Source: Phellopilus nigrolimitatus
Lineage: Eukaryota; Basidiomycota; Agaricomycetes; Hymenochaetales; Hymenochaetaceae
Direction: 5' to 3'
DNA length: 64,000 bases
NCBI GenBank assembly: GCA_021029095.1
Contig: JAJOHG010000001.1
Coordinates: forward strand, 1,302,001-1,366,000
The translations under genes were made by a program, and so were the position numbers. A model generated the notes under the pieces. The model did no database searches. It saw only the letters and a list, made by a program, of their open reading frames with translations, and was not told where the DNA came from. Shown piece by piece: positions 45,139 to 57,838 of the stretch. How positions within the stretch are numbered: the first letter of the stretch is position 1; every line of letters begins with the position of its first letter.

Positions 45139-47803
45139 ATGAAGGAATCCGGTATATCTGCGGACGGGAACTCAATCAACATCCGAGCGTCCGCTAGTAA
45201 CTCAGATCTCGCGAAGGACCCTGCTGTAGATGTCAGCGAGCTTGCAATCACTCATGATAATTCCTACGTAGATGAAAAGAAACTTCTGCGAAAGATCGAC
45301 CTCTATATCATCCCATGGTTGGCTTTGTTATACCTTTTGAACTTTCTGGACCGAGCCAATATCGGAAATGCGAAGGTGCAATCTTCCGACCATCTAATTT
45401 TTGCTGAATCCCAACTCACCAAGGCATTACATTTTCTTAGTTGTACAATATGGAGGAAGACCTACATATAACTGACTCTCAATACCTCATTGCACTTACG
45501 ACTTTCTTCTTCCCTTATGCATTGTTTGAGGTCAGTTGGTTCCGACGTATGCTATGTGCTAGAGGCGCAACTGATTGTCGTACTCAGTTGCCAAGCAATG
45601 TTCTGTTAAAAAAGCTGAGGCCGTCAAGATGGCTTTCGTTCCTAATGCTCATGTGGGGCATTACCATGGTTCGTCCTGGACCAGTTCTTATGGAATGCGC
45701 AAACATGACGTGTTTTAAAAAGACCCTTCACGGAGTAGTTAAGGATTATGGAGGTCTCATCAGTAAGCCAGACTCGAGTTTTCACCATGAAGAAGACGCC
45801 GGATGACAATTTCATCATCGTAACCGTAGCACTGAGAGTTTTCCTGGGCTTATTCGAGTCCGGGCTTTACCCAGGCATTGCCTTTTATCTCTCTTGGTCA
45901 GTTCTATTCAATTACTCGTAAGAATGTGCATCTAACAGTATTTTCAGCTGGTACAAACGCACTGAGTTGGGAACGCGAGTTGCGTTTTTTTTCACGTCCG
46001 CGACTGTCGCTGGTGCTTTTGGTCAGTCAAATACCTACTGTAAACTTCTAGCTGGCTCTTATGCATATCATCTTAGGCGGTCTCCTTGCAGCAGCCATCT
46101 CGAAAATGGATGGCATTGGCGGCAAGCCCGCCTGGGCGTGGATTTTCATATTGGAAGGTCTTTTTACAGTGCTGGCCGGAATCGCTTCCTTCTGGATCGT
46201 TCAAGACTTTCCCGACACTGCCAGATTTCTAACGGAGAAGGAAAGTACGTTAGGAGTCAGCAATTCTCTCGCCGCTACTGTGCTTATGTCATCCTCTTCT
46301 TCACGCAGGAGCCTTTGTTGTTAACCGCCTACAGTCAGACCAGCAATTCAGCGCTGGCGGGGAAGCCTTCAGAATGAAATATGTCTGGCAATGTCTGGCT
46401 GACAAGAAGACTTGGATCGCAAGTATGTTCTTCGCTCAAGAAGCTTGAATAGAAACTAATAAGCGCTCAGTGGGCATTTACATGGGATTGTCAGCTTGAA
46501 ATGTACTCATTGCTGAAAATAAATTTAACCTTTTTATTCTCCAGCGATGGCCCCCTTTTCGCGTTCTCGTTTTTCACACCGACCATCATCAGTCAAGTGA
46601 GTATGGGTTTTCTCTGTATATCGTCGCTTACACCGCCCTATTACGCTTCTCTAGCTGGGTGAGTCTTATTAACTTGCTGCTTCGTTTGCGATTTCGCGAT
46701 TGCTCAACATATGCTCTCAACCAGGTTTCAAGGCTACTGCGGCAAACCTCCTTTCTGTTCCAGTCTACGCTTGGGCTTGCATAGTGACGTGCATTGTTGG
46801 TCTTGTCGGCGACAAAATCGGCCAACGAGCATACATTAATATGTTAGTTTTCGTTGCCTTGCTTATCTTTTTCTGAAACACGGTTGACGGTTATTATCAG
46901 GGTGCTTTTTGCAGGTGGTATGATCACTTGTTGTGTGCTGACACAGATCCATATTTGCGATACTGAAATTCTTTACCAGGTCTGATTGGGTACATCATCC
47001 TCATCGTGTCCAGGAATTACGCACTATCGTATTTTGCCTGCTTCCTGGCGGCTTCGTGAGTGGGTCTAGAGATATCAGTTTTCCATAATTGACATCGACT
47101 TTTATATCTTACTTATAAAATCAGTGGCATATATCCTTTAATTCGTAAGTTCCTTACGGTTGTTTAAGCTTTGATATCTCCTCATTCATACATTGTTTTT
47201 GTTTCATAGCTAATTCTGTGTAAGGCATATGTCCTTGAATTATACTTTATTGCTGAATAGGCCTTCGACAGTGCTTGGGTGTCGGCGAACACTGAAGGCT
47301 CATATAAACGAAGCGCCGTCCTTGGTCTGGCCATAGGCTGGTGAGTATTGAATGGAGGAAGGCGTTTTCCTTGTCCTCATTGTCTTCTATTTCAAATTTG
47401 TTTCGTTCAGGGGAAATCTCAACGGTGCCGTGAGCTCTAACGTGGTGAGCAATTCGTATACCATCCGTCCTCGTTCCAACTAGACTTACCCTATCACTCC
47501 CCTTTCCGTCCTTCCTTCCTTCTATTTCACCAGTACCGTGCGAAGGACGCGCCGTGGTATTCCCTCGGACACGGAATTGTACTCGCCTACATAGCCATTG
47601 GCTTTTTGAGCTCGCTCCTCATGCGCGTCGTACTGAAGGCCGAGAACGAGCGTCGCGCACGCGGAGAGCGGAACGAGACGATTGGGGTTTTAAACGCGAG
47701 CACAATTAGGAACGGCGAAAGGGAAGTGAAAGTGTATGAAAGCGTAGAGGCGGCTAAGATTGACAAAGGGGACTACTGGAGTGGATTCAAATACACGTTG
47801 TAG
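45139..47803 (+). CDS. MFS transporter, anion:cation symporter (Dal5/Tna1-like) family
   Basis: A 12-helix plasma-membrane permease of the ACS branch. The cytoplasmic N-terminus ends KKLLRKIDLYIIPWLALLYL, then LNFLDRANIGNAK, the family hallmark. Next are NMEEDLHITDSQYLIALTTF, PSNVLLKKLRPSRWLSF and ALRVFLGLFESGLYPGI with YKRTELGTRVAFFFTSA. KPAWAWIFILEGLFTVLAGI, QDFPDTARFLTEKE and FAFSFFTPTIISQLGFKATA follow. The end has ANTEGSYKRSAVLGLAIGWG, LNGAVSSNVYRAKDAPWY and a polar tail. More than a dozen short introns join in frame. Substrates in this family include nicotinate, allantoate, pantothenate and biotin; the specific substrate cannot be told. ATG 45139 was chosen over a non-ATG codon at 45103. 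Confidence 0.9.
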
Positions 47804-48040
47804 ATCCAATATTTTTCTTCACACAACGTTGGTGGCATACGCTTGTGGTGTGTTGTATCTCAAGGAAAACCACGGACAGAGGACTTCGAATGTTACACCT
47901 CTGACCAAATGTATGTACTAAGTTCCATACAAGCATGAGTGCTAAGATCTGGGATGTGAGTATTTACTATGCATACATTACTCAATTATGAAATGCCATG
48001 CGCTACGGGGAAAGTGGATTGTGCCAGAATAAAATAGATC

Positions 48041-50501
48041 TCAAAACCTGTCCTCGAACTTCGAAACCGCGGGAGATAATGGCGGAGGCGCTTGCTCGAG
48101 CGGCGGCGGCGCACTTACTTCGCCCTTCTTTCTGCTTCCGTGCTCGTCTAGCCATTTGTCCATGTCGTCTGAGCGATTCAAGAAGGGCCGCTTGCCGAGG
48201 AGGTCAATCATGTCCTCACGCGTGATGATCTCCTTGTTGAGCAGAAGCTTGGCGACCTTTTCAACATCCTCACGATGCTTTGTGAGCAGCTCCCTCGTGC
48301 GCTCATACGCATTCCTGAACACGAACAGTAAGAAACTGTACCCCAATAATAGGCGAGGAAAAAGACAGCACGTACATAATCATCTTGCGTACTTCGGCAT
48401 CCAACATCTCGCCGGTCTTCTCGCTAAAGGGCTTCTGCCAACTCTCTTTCCTGCTTTCACTTCCGCCGTAGCTAACGGGCCCGATGACGGTGTTCATACC
48501 ATAGTTTGCGCAGGCCTCGAATGCCATGCGTGTGATTTTCTGAAGGTCGTCTTGGGCGCCTGTGGTGATATTCTCGGCACCGAAGAAAATCTCCTCCGAA
48601 ACACGCCCACCGAGTGTCATGCATATCCGGTCCAACATTTGGGGCGTAGAAAGTAAGTACCGATCAGGGGGCAGGTACTGCAGAGATGATTAACATTCTA
48701 AGATGAGCAATTAATTAGTATAACATTCACGTACCTGCGCATATCCCAATGCACCAATCCCACGAGGGATTATGCTAACTTTCAGCAGAGGATCGGCATG
48801 CTCAAGGAACCATCCACAGACAGCGTGGCCAGCTTCATGGTACGCAACAGTTTTCTTCTCCTCTTTGCTCAGCACACGGCTCTTACGCTCCAATCCAGCA
48901 ATAACACGCTCAATCGCGCTTTCAAAGTCCGATTCCTCAACAAACTCGTGCCCTTTGCGCGCCGCGTGCAGGGCGGCTTCGTTGGATACATTCGCAATGT
49001 CCGCACCAGAGAAGCCAGGAGTGAGTACCGCAAGCTTCTGTGCGATGTCTTCAAGCGCCGGTAGGTTGGCAGAGAGACGGAGAGGGCCAAGGTGCACCTG
49101 GAAGATACCTTTACGACCCGAGACGTCCGGCCGGTCAATGGCAATGTGACGATCGAAACGACCTGGACGCATCAGCGCCGGATCAAGAACATCTGGTCGA
49201 TTCGTGCCAGCAAGGACAACAACATGCTCCCGCGTGCCAAAACCGTCCATTTCTACGAGCAGCTGGTTTAATGTGGACTCGCGTTCGTCGTTACCACCAA
49301 GATTTCCACCTTTACCACGCGTCTTGCCAATGGCGTCGATCTCGTCAACGAAGATAATACATGGCGCATTCTTCTTCGCAGAGGCAAAGAGATCACGAAC
49401 TCGGGAAGGGCCTACACCAACAAACATCTCGACGAATTCCGATCCCGAAACGGACAGGAAGGGCACATTCGCCTCCCCAGCAGTCGCCTTTGCCAGTAGT
49501 GTTTTACCAGTACCGGGGGGACCCGATAGGATTGCGCCTCGAGGAATCTTCGCACCAAGCTTCTCGTAGCGTGAGGGTTCCTTGAGGAACGAGACAAATT
49601 CCATGACCTCCTCCTTTGCCTCGTCCATACCAGCTACATCACTAAACTTAACTTTGACATCCGTCTCCTTGTTGAACAGCTTTGCGCGACTCCGTCCCAT
49701 ACCGAAAATGCCTCCAGAACCACCGCTAGACCCTCCTGCACGCCGTGACATCCAATAAATTACACCGACCAACAGCATAGTCGGCGCAAAGTGCAGGAGG
49801 GTGCTGAGAGCCGAGATTTCATCGTGATATGCCACGGGCACACGCTCGTGGCTGGGAATAGCTAGCTCCCTCTGCGCCTCGTCAAGCTTTCGCTCAAAGG
49901 CATCGACACTACCGATAGAAAAGTAGTAATCACCAGGAGCAGAGGCGCCAGGAAGCATGGTTCCAGCGTTCGCGCGCAGCTTAATGCGAACTTTGTTACG
50001 ATTGACGACGACGAGCTTCTCGACGAGGCCTTTGTCGAGGAACGCAGTTCGGAAATCCTGCCAGGTGATTTCGCGCGCCGCGGTAGAGCCCGAGTTGGAC
50101 ATTGCCCAGAGAATACCGACGGCTGTGGTCATCAACAACAACTGATTTGTGTTGTTATTTCCACCGCCTGGAGGAGGAGGGGGTTGCTTTTTCTGACCAT
50201 CGCTGCCTGACTCGTTCTCTTTGCCGAACTTGGCACGTTCCTCCTCGAGATCCTTCATTTGTTGCTTCAAGTTCCGGAAAAACCCCTCTAAAGGAGGAGG
50301 GAACTCCTGACGTTCGGGCTCGTTTTTCTGCTTGTCAGAGACGTCATTTTCGCGTTGCTTTCCCTTGTCATCCGGTTTCTTGTCATCGGTTTTTGGCGGT
50401 TTTGAAGGGGCGGCGAAGCCTCTTCGCCATAGCAGACGAGAGGGAGAAGGGGGAAAGCGTCGAACAGCGAGGCGCGAGGCGCGTATCGACCGAGGGAGCA
50501 T
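48041..50501 (-). CDS. Mitochondrial m-AAA protease subunit (AFG3/YTA12 type)
   Basis: Membrane-bound ATP-dependent zinc metalloprotease of the inner membrane, facing the matrix; it degrades unassembled membrane proteins and matures ribosomal protein MrpL32. The N-terminus [20 protein letters not shown] is an arginine-rich presequence. Two transmembrane helices follow ([30 protein letters not shown]). The AAA module has GPPGTGKT (Walker A), [12 protein letters not shown] (Walker B) and [11 protein letters not shown]. The M41 peptidase has the zinc motif HEAGH, then [12 protein letters not shown] and [15 protein letters not shown]. Three exons: main, [19 protein letters not shown], and the C-terminal [16 protein letters not shown] exon ending KFEDRF. 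It is one of the two m-AAA paralogue types; which one is not decided. Confidence 0.93.
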
Positions 50502-51248
50502 GGCCGACAGAGAGAGGTCACTGTCGCGGCGGCGAGTCGGCGACAAGTCGACCGTCCTTGCGTGACGAATCCACCGGCACTCGTGCCGTGCACGTGACGG
50601 ACGTCGGCAGTCCGGTACGTATACATAATTACGTACAGAAGTCTTATTTAGGTGAAACAAAGAAACGTAATCTGGTTCAAGTACGCAGCCTGCAGAAGTG
50701 GCTGTAGGATGCCCACGACCGTCACGGAACACTTGTCTGTGTGCTTGCGTGTCGTCCGATCCGATGCAGGTCCATCAACTGCGACACTGTCACACGGGTC
50801 GCGGGATTCCAAAGAGAGATCTGGCCTGGATACGAGACTTGGGTTTCATTGCTCTTTCGGGCCCAAGCTGAAGTGCCTCGTTCGCATCGTGGCCATTAGG
50901 GCATTGTCGTTTAATTTTTCGCTTTGATTTAATTGAATTGCAAAATGCACTAAAGTGAATGGCCGGTAACTAATAACTAACTGGGGATGTGCCGTGAGAC
51001 TCTCGAGTGCAAACATGAGCATACGAAGCGACCGCGTGTGGGCTGGCTGGCTGCTCAAGTTCAAGTTGACCAGCCACGACGACGACGTCCACGCAAGCCT
51101 GGCGTAGTCACACCGCCCTTCTTCTTGTTTCTCTCTTCATCTCTTCATTCTTTTTATTCTTTTTCTCCGGTACAGTCTTCATTTTTCTTCTCATCTCGCT
51201 TTTCTCCGTACACGCTGGTCGTGCATATCCTCGCCATTTGTCTTAGCC
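50502..51248. promoter_or_regulatory. Divergent intergenic region with a long CT-rich tract
   Basis: 747 bp between the m-AAA protease and phosphatase start codons. The 51117-51210 part of the plus strand is almost pure C and T (repeated CTTC/TTCATT), the usual core promoter or 5' UTR texture in basidiomycetes, and points to transcription of the phosphatase from there. No further gene seen. Confidence 0.5.
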
Positions 51249-53450
51249 ATGCTTGCAACAGACCATGAGCAAACTCCTCGGCCACGATCAAATGTCCAAC
51301 CACGCAGGAAAGGGCCACCCCCATTTCTCCGTATCGACACTCCCGCTCAAAAGCCGGCCATCCTTGTCCTCGGGGACTCCTCTGCCTCTGCTTCTTCCCT
51401 ATCCTCCGCCACTTCCGAATCCGACTTCTCTCCTCCTTTCGCCAAGCCCAACAAATCTAGGCCGATGCGCAACACCAAAAAACTCTCCCTGACTCTCCCC
51501 TCAGCCCACTCCAATGTCTCCTCCAACTCTCTAGTTATTGCCTCCGATCCGGAAAGCATTCACGTTGTCGACGATTCTACACATCTCGGCTCTGCGATGG
51601 AACCTAAGCGTCGAGCCTCGTTAGCGTCTATCCCCACCCGATTGCATCGTAAGGACGAGGATGACTCGTCCATCTCTCCGTATGCTACTGGTCCTGTTCA
51701 AGTTCTTCCCGGTGTCTGGCTTGGATCTGAAGATAATGCTCAGAACTGGAAGGATTTGCAGGAAAGAGGAATTCGGTCAATTTTAAACGTGGCCAAGGAA
51801 GTCAATCTACCTTTCGATACTATGTCTCCTCAGCAGCCCCCTTGCGCACCTATCTTGGCTGCCAAGCTCAAGGGGGAAGTCAGTACATACTATCCCGCTC
51901 ATACTGAGCGCCCGGCTATGCATTATCTTAAATTACCTTGGTCGCATGGTCAACCCGATCTCGTTAACGGTGGGTTCGTTGCCGCTATGGCTTTTGTTGA
52001 TACTGCACTCAGCCGTGGCGATGGTGTACTAATACAGTATGTCTCATCTACTTTCCGGCCTATCCTTTTTTTGCTTACTCTCCACTTACAGCTGCCAGTG
52101 CGGTGTGTCTCGTTCGGCTACTGTTGTAATTGCACTTGTGATGCGTGCTGCGGCGCTATCACTGCCTTCAGCTCCTCCTGAAGTATGGGCGCTGAAGGGC
52201 TCCGGTTTCTCCGGCGCTTACGATTTTGTGAAAGAAAAAAGTAGTTGCATTGGTCCAAACATGTCGTAAGTCCCATCTTGTTCTTTTCTACAATAGGGAA
52301 GACGGCTCATAGTGACTTTAATAGGCTGATTTATCAGCTTCATGACTATCAGTCGACTCTTAACAATGATAGTAAAACACCGTCAGGGTCAGAGCATTCT
52401 TCCGTTATAGGTGATGATGAAGAAGAATGGAGCCGCCAAAGACGTTTGATGGACGAAGAAACAGATGGAATTGACGTCGAGCGCGAGAGTGTTGAGGTGC
52501 TTCAGGAAGCTTATGCCTTGGACAGGGCTATGGAAGACCGTATAGTGGCTCGGAAGGTTTCAGGTTCCTCCTTAGGCTCTTCTACAGGTATTGGTATGGG
52601 ACCTGCCTGGAAAAGTCGCTACGGTAACCGAAAACGGACGGGATCGATAGCCAGCAACTTTACGACAGGCAGTGTCATCAGTGAAGACCTTGTGGAGGAG
52701 GAGGAAGAGGAGGAGTTGCTTGGGATAGGCGGAGGGTTCGATGCTCCTAGCATTGCAACCCGTAGTGCAAGCGGGGAAACGACCGAGGAAGAAATTAACG
52801 GCTCTCCAGATTGGAAGAAAGACAAATCCGTGATTTCTCTTCAAATACACACACCTTCTACCGCCAAACCTTCTTTCCCTGGGAAACAGCGCTCCCTGAA
52901 TGATCTCGATCGGTCTTTGCACCGTCCTCCTCCCTCCGCACCCGCTACAAAAACATCGTTTGGCTTTGCTGCACGCCTTCCATTTAAACCAAGGCCGAAA
53001 GTTAAGCCTTCGCCTTTGTTCAGCCTTCCCCCAGTCCCCTCTTCTCCTGATGTACCCGCTCCTCCTGAAGAGCTTGCCCCGTCAAAAGTGGACCCAGTGC
53101 GCCGTCGTGCACCTCCGCCCTTACTCCTGAAGAACAGTACGGTTCATACCCGTTCATCGTCGCGGTCGAGCCAGCTATCTCAGTCGTCCATTAACACACC
53201 CTCGCAGACACTCTTCGTCTTCCCCCCGGAGCCCACCATTCCATCAAATGCACCCCACATGGTTACCGTCACATCCAGCCTTAACATCCCTTTGCCGCTC
53301 TCGGCTGCCCCCACCCCGCGCGTGTCGACCTTTAAGCTCGAAGGACGCAAACGATCTTTCATAGGTCTCGCGGTGCCCCCCACACCGACGACCGCATGCT
53401 CACGCGTGGACGCGCGTGGATGGGTAAGCGTGGGCTCCCGCGGTGTATGA
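51249..53450 (+). CDS. Dual-specificity phosphatase, MAPK-phosphatase-like
   Basis: An N-terminal Ser-rich disordered region leads to the catalytic domain: VQVLPGVWLGSEDNAQNW, RGIRSILNVAKEVNLP, MHYLKLPWSHGQPDL. The P-loop HCQCGVSRSA (Cys-X5-Arg) has its His codon split by an intron (CA, then C). ALSLPSAPPEVWALKG and FSGAYDFVKEKSSCIGPNMS follow, then LIYQLHDYQSTLN. A long Ser/Pro-rich C-terminal tail runs to the stop at 53450. Introns are near 52035 and 52266. Layout and length resemble fungal Msg5-type MAP kinase phosphatases, which dephosphorylate Tyr and Thr in MAPK activation loops; the substrate is inferred. ATG 51249 opens the long reading frame. Confidence 0.85.
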
Positions 53451-53922
53451 TACATATTTATTCATTCGTCTCTTTAACTTTTCATTCTTAAGTATATGTC
53501 CAGGTGTAAACATACTTCTCAAGATTTTCCGAAAATATGCTCCTTTCTTTTTATGCTTTCGCCATGCCTTGGTAGGACCTACCATTGCCTCCGATCCATT
53601 TCACTGTTATTTTTCTTTTTCCTCGTCTTTCTGACCATATTCATATGGACTGTGGACTCCGCACAATTTTCCGCTTTCACACAATTGTAGCCGTGCTGTT
53701 TGCATCGTCTGTCCTTCGCATCTGCATGTTTATATTTATGCCATCTTATCATTTTACATATTCTTTTTTTTCCCCCAATGTTGTTTGATCATAGCCTCCC
53801 GCTCCGCAGAGCGGACCATTTAGTAGATAAAAAAGAGAAGAATTTGAAGGAAAATTTTGATGGTCTTCATGTTTCCGTGATCGACGCTTTAGAAACTTAT
53901 ATGAAGATAAAGATGAGTTTGT
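53451..53922. other. Convergent intergenic region, 3' UTRs
   Basis: 472 bp of T-rich sequence between the phosphatase stop (plus) and the TVP23 stop (minus). I see nothing else in it. Confidence 0.55.
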
Positions 53923-55214
53923 CTATGTTGAGAAAACACGTCCGACACTATTCTTGACGGCGCTACCCAGTAGCTGTCCGCCAATCCCACCCATGCCCAT
54001 GTTCCAACCAGAAGCGGCGATGTTGCTGGCCCATCTTTGCTTTGCGTCTCGATCGCTAAACATGTAATTTGATTTCGTTTTCTGTGGTCAAACAATAGGA
54101 GGCGAACTCACGCGTACGAGAAGCCAACAGCGTTTGTGACATTGAAAACGAGGGCAAGAACTGACAATTGGCAGGAATCTGAGGGAATGACAATTATTAG
54201 TCGCCAGTTAGGCTGGTTGTAATGGACTAGACATACGTATTGAACTTGAGGATCGAGACAATCAGAAGCACTGTCCACAATGCAGGGAATGCATATAAAG
54301 CGACCTATGCAAGATTATAGAACAAGAATAGAAACCTAAATATGTAAAAAGCGTACCCAGAACATCCTTGACGGGATTAATGCATCAAAACGGGTTCGTC
54401 AAAAACCTGAGACGAAGACTACGTACCGAGAATCGATGGGGTTGGCAGGTCGAGAAGGCTGGAATGACAATTAAATGAACAATAAGAAGATGTGAAAAGC
54501 GACAGAAACGTACGTCTCGGCTTTCAAAAACCCAATAGCTTTCGCCATCATCGTCCACCTCGAAGTACGTAAGGGGCCGCCTGCGCGAAACAATTGCAAG
54601 TACAAACCTGATTCCAGTAGCGAAGGCCGACCAAAGTGCGACCCGCCACATTCTATGGATGCACGGTCCATGAACAGCTGACTCGTTCAAATGTCAATCA
54701 GGCTTACCCGGCAGTTCCAGAAATCCATAGCAAGGAGGACGACTACGACCACTGTCTGTGCATGCTTCATCTCAGCCAATATTCAGCGAAATCGACGTAT
54801 GACAACGCACTGAAAGCACGTAATTGTCCTGTGAACAGACCACAAAGAATATATACTGCGAGAGCAGTTATTCGGAAGAAATAAAGGAAGAAAAGGATAA
54901 GGGGGTGTGAAGACTGCGCCATATGTTAGTATATTGAAAACCGAGACGTAACGTAGACAGTACCTGTCTAAGAATCCCCGCGATGCCTGATTCTCTAATA
55001 TGAGTGCTCGGGGTAGAATGCAATCGAGATGAATATTTCACTCGCCAGCTTCGGCATCACTCGAAGTTGAAGCTGTCGCAGCGCGGTTTGTAGGCGTCAA
55101 TACGACCGCCGGCTTAGGTGCATTATCGGATCCGATGCGTCCTGAGGGAGCTGGTTCAGTGGCGGAGGTATCATCTGGCTCAATCGTATGAAGGAGGGGG
55201 GCAGACGAGCTCAT
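53923..55214 (-). CDS. TVP23: TVP23, late-Golgi membrane protein, with two apparent frame breaks
   Basis: Small four-helix protein of Tlg2-containing vesicles. Exons read [38 protein letters not shown] with [54 protein letters not shown] and [15 protein letters not shown]. Then come [47 protein letters not shown] and [16 protein letters not shown], ending GRVFST. The [12 protein letters not shown] block is diagnostic. About nine introns, all with canonical ends. Inside exons the frame shifts twice: between GLFT and DNYVLS (surplus base at 54828-54829) and between FLPIV and VLALVF (surplus base at 54162). Everything else is intact, so either the assembly carries errors or the gene is a very recent pseudogene. 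Confidence 0.85.
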
Positions 55215-55652
55215 TGCGGCACGCGTTTCACTTGCGTGTTGCAAGGACACGCCGTACTTACACACGGAGTCACGTGATACAAGGAAACGATATTTCTGAT
55301 ATTTTTATTGCAATTTCTCATGAAAGGTGTGTCATAATCAGTATTCAACGTGTACTACCGGTACATGGAAAGCGCAAAGTGCGCAGCAATTAAGCTAGAT
55401 CTACTCAGACAGCCGACCGTTGAGTGCAAAGTTGTGCGAATGCATATTACCCAATAAGGCAGTATAGTGTCAGACTGGGGAGGCTGGAGCCTTGGAGATC
55501 TGACTGTAGCGGCGTAGCGGCGTCATCAAACGCACTTTCTCTACGACGACCATCTGGTCTCTATCTCGGTCTCAATTTTGCCCACGACAACTCTTCTTTT
55601 TCTCCACCACTATCTTGTTCTTTTTTGCTTCTCATTGGTGGCAACAACGACG
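55215..55652. promoter_or_regulatory. Divergent region between TVP23 and SSH4
   Basis: 438 bp. The plus-strand stretch 55580-55640 is CT-rich just ahead of the SSH4 ATG. No other gene can be supported. Confidence 0.45.
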
Positions 55653-57600
55653 ATGATCTTGGGCGCAGACTCAGAGACGACCTGGTATCGACCTTCATCG
55701 GGTTCACAGGAGCCTGTCAGTGAAGTTCGCGCAGCATTGCTCAACATGCTGACTCTTTCGGATTCGAAAGAGCTCGTAGACCCTCGAGACATTATTGACA
55801 GTCCTCAGCCGACTGGTCCAGCCAACAGAGACGCTCTACTCGTCCTTCTCCCTTTGCTTATCATCCTCTCCTCCCTCCTCTTTCTCCTCCTCCTGTTTCT
55901 CGTCTGTGTCCTGCTTTTGCGGAGACGGCGCGGTATTATTCTAAGGGACAATGATGGACCAATAGACATGAGCAGAGAGGAGCTTATTGATGGTGAAGGC
56001 GGGTTTGAAGGCGTTGAGGAACGATGGTTAGAGAGCGTGAGCGAGGAGACCCGAAGATCATATGGACGTGCTAAAGGTGATTTGCAAGCAGAAGCTTCAA
56101 AATTTTCATCTTGCTGACGACGATTCATATTGCTAAGAATTCCAGACGCAATATCCGCCAAATTCTCTACCTACGGATATTACTCTTTCGCAATTTCTGT
56201 CCATTCAGGAGAAGGGCGTATCAGCGTGGGCATTTGAACCGGACTATGAGTCTAATGCATCTCTACTTGTGCACGCGCGCACAGAGCTCACTTTCCTCCC
56301 GGACCCGTTCTCCTCGTCCTGTGTGCAATCCAATTTGCCACTGCCCAAACTTAACGAGGTTTACTACTGGGAAGTCAAAATGTTCGATCTCCCAGAAACT
56401 ACCTCTGTAGCCGTCGGACTTGCTACGAAGCCATATCCTGTCTTTCGCCTTCCTGGACTCAACCGTTTTTCGGTTGCCTACCATTCGAACGGCGATAAAT
56501 CTCACAACTATCCCTTCACCGCACAGCCTTACGGATCTCCTCTTAAAGAAGGGGATGTGCTCGGTCTCGGTTACCGCCCTCGTACTGGCACCGTCTTCTT
56601 TACGCGTAACGGGAGAAAAATGGACGATGCATATATCGGTCTCACGCGCTGGAATCTATTTCCTACTGTGGGAGCAGACGGTCCGTGTAGTTTGCACGTG
56701 AACCTTGGTCAATCTGGCTTCGTCTTCATCGAGGCAAACGTTAAGAAATGGGGTCTGGCGCCGAGTGTAGGAACATTGGCTCCTCCTCCTGCTTATGGAA
56801 GTGAGAGGGGAAGTATTCTGCTGGAAGCTGGAGGAGGTGTGAGGCCTATTGATGGAAGTGCATCATCCTCGCCGCATGCTGTTACTACTCCCCCTTCTTC
56901 CTCCAGGCGTGGATACCGTGCTCGCAGACCCAGAGCGTCTCCATCTACTCCACAGGCTTCGCCTCTACGGAATGGTTCACTTGCTACGGAGCCGCCCTTG
57001 AGCCCGCCGCCGCCAATTACTCCCATTGAGGAGGAGGGACCGGATGGAGGATCTTCGTCTGATCGATACATATCACCAACCGACAGCCCATTCCATACCC
57101 CTGCTCTTTCGAACCTTCCTCCTTCGCCGCCAGCTCAGAGCGTTCTGGACAGCTCAGAGCGCTCGTCGCGGACGCCATCGCGTTCCCCTTCTCGATCGTC
57201 GTCCCCGATTTCGCGCGTCTCTCACCGCTCTGCAGGACACAGTCGCAACAACTCCGCAGCTGAAATGGTAATGCGTTTGCAACCTCCTCCAGAATCGCCC
57301 TTAAATCATCCCGAACCGCCGTCACCTGATGCGACGGCGGATATCCATCTCAGAGCATTGACTCCTATCGCTTCTCAGACAGGTGCTGGCTCGTCGACGA
57401 GGGATGGTGTGTCCGGCGCCTCTACGCGACCTCCCCCCGCGTACTCTCCGCTCGATGCGTACAGATATTCGGATGGTGTCCAGGTTGATCTGCCAGCCGA
57501 GGTGATTGCTGCTGCCTTGGAAGGCGGTAGCATTCCGGCTAGTGCGATTGGAGTGGGTCAGAGTGAGCGTCACCGGAGTCGAAGAGAAAGAAGGAGATAA
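55653..57600 (+). CDS. SSH4: SSH4/EAR1-type SPRY adaptor for the Rsp5 ubiquitin ligase
   Basis: Endosome/vacuole membrane adaptor that recruits Rsp5 to cargo. The ATG at 55653 gives MILGADSETTWYRPSSGS; the longer frame to 55578 has no ATG. One membrane helix lies near residues 65-90 (LLPLLIILSSLLFLLLLFLV) followed by RRRRG. After a single intron (AKE-FQTQYPP) comes the SPRY domain: AWAFEPDYESNASLLVHAR, VYYWEVKMFDLPETTSVAVG, VAYHSNGDKSHNYPFTAQ, GDVLGLGYRPRTGTVFFTRN, HVNLGQSGFVFIEANVKKW. The rest is disordered with two PPxY motifs (PPPAYGSE and PPPAYSPLD), which bind WW domains of Rsp5. The domain order is exactly that of Ssh4/Ear1. Confidence 0.9.
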
Positions 57601-57838
57601 TGTTATATAATGGCCTATTGCAACCTATTGCAATCATGTACAATCCATACTTCCATCTTTACATATCATCATCTCGATTGAATGGATGTTTGTGTAGTAT
57701 CTCAGCCGTAGATCGATAAATGTACCCTATGGATTTATTAGGAGCATGGAGTAAATCGAAGACCTAATAGTACCTTCTTGCCTTACTTGTCGACTCCGAG
57801 CCAGATTGAAGTGTGAAGCTCCCTTGCTCTCTCCTCTC

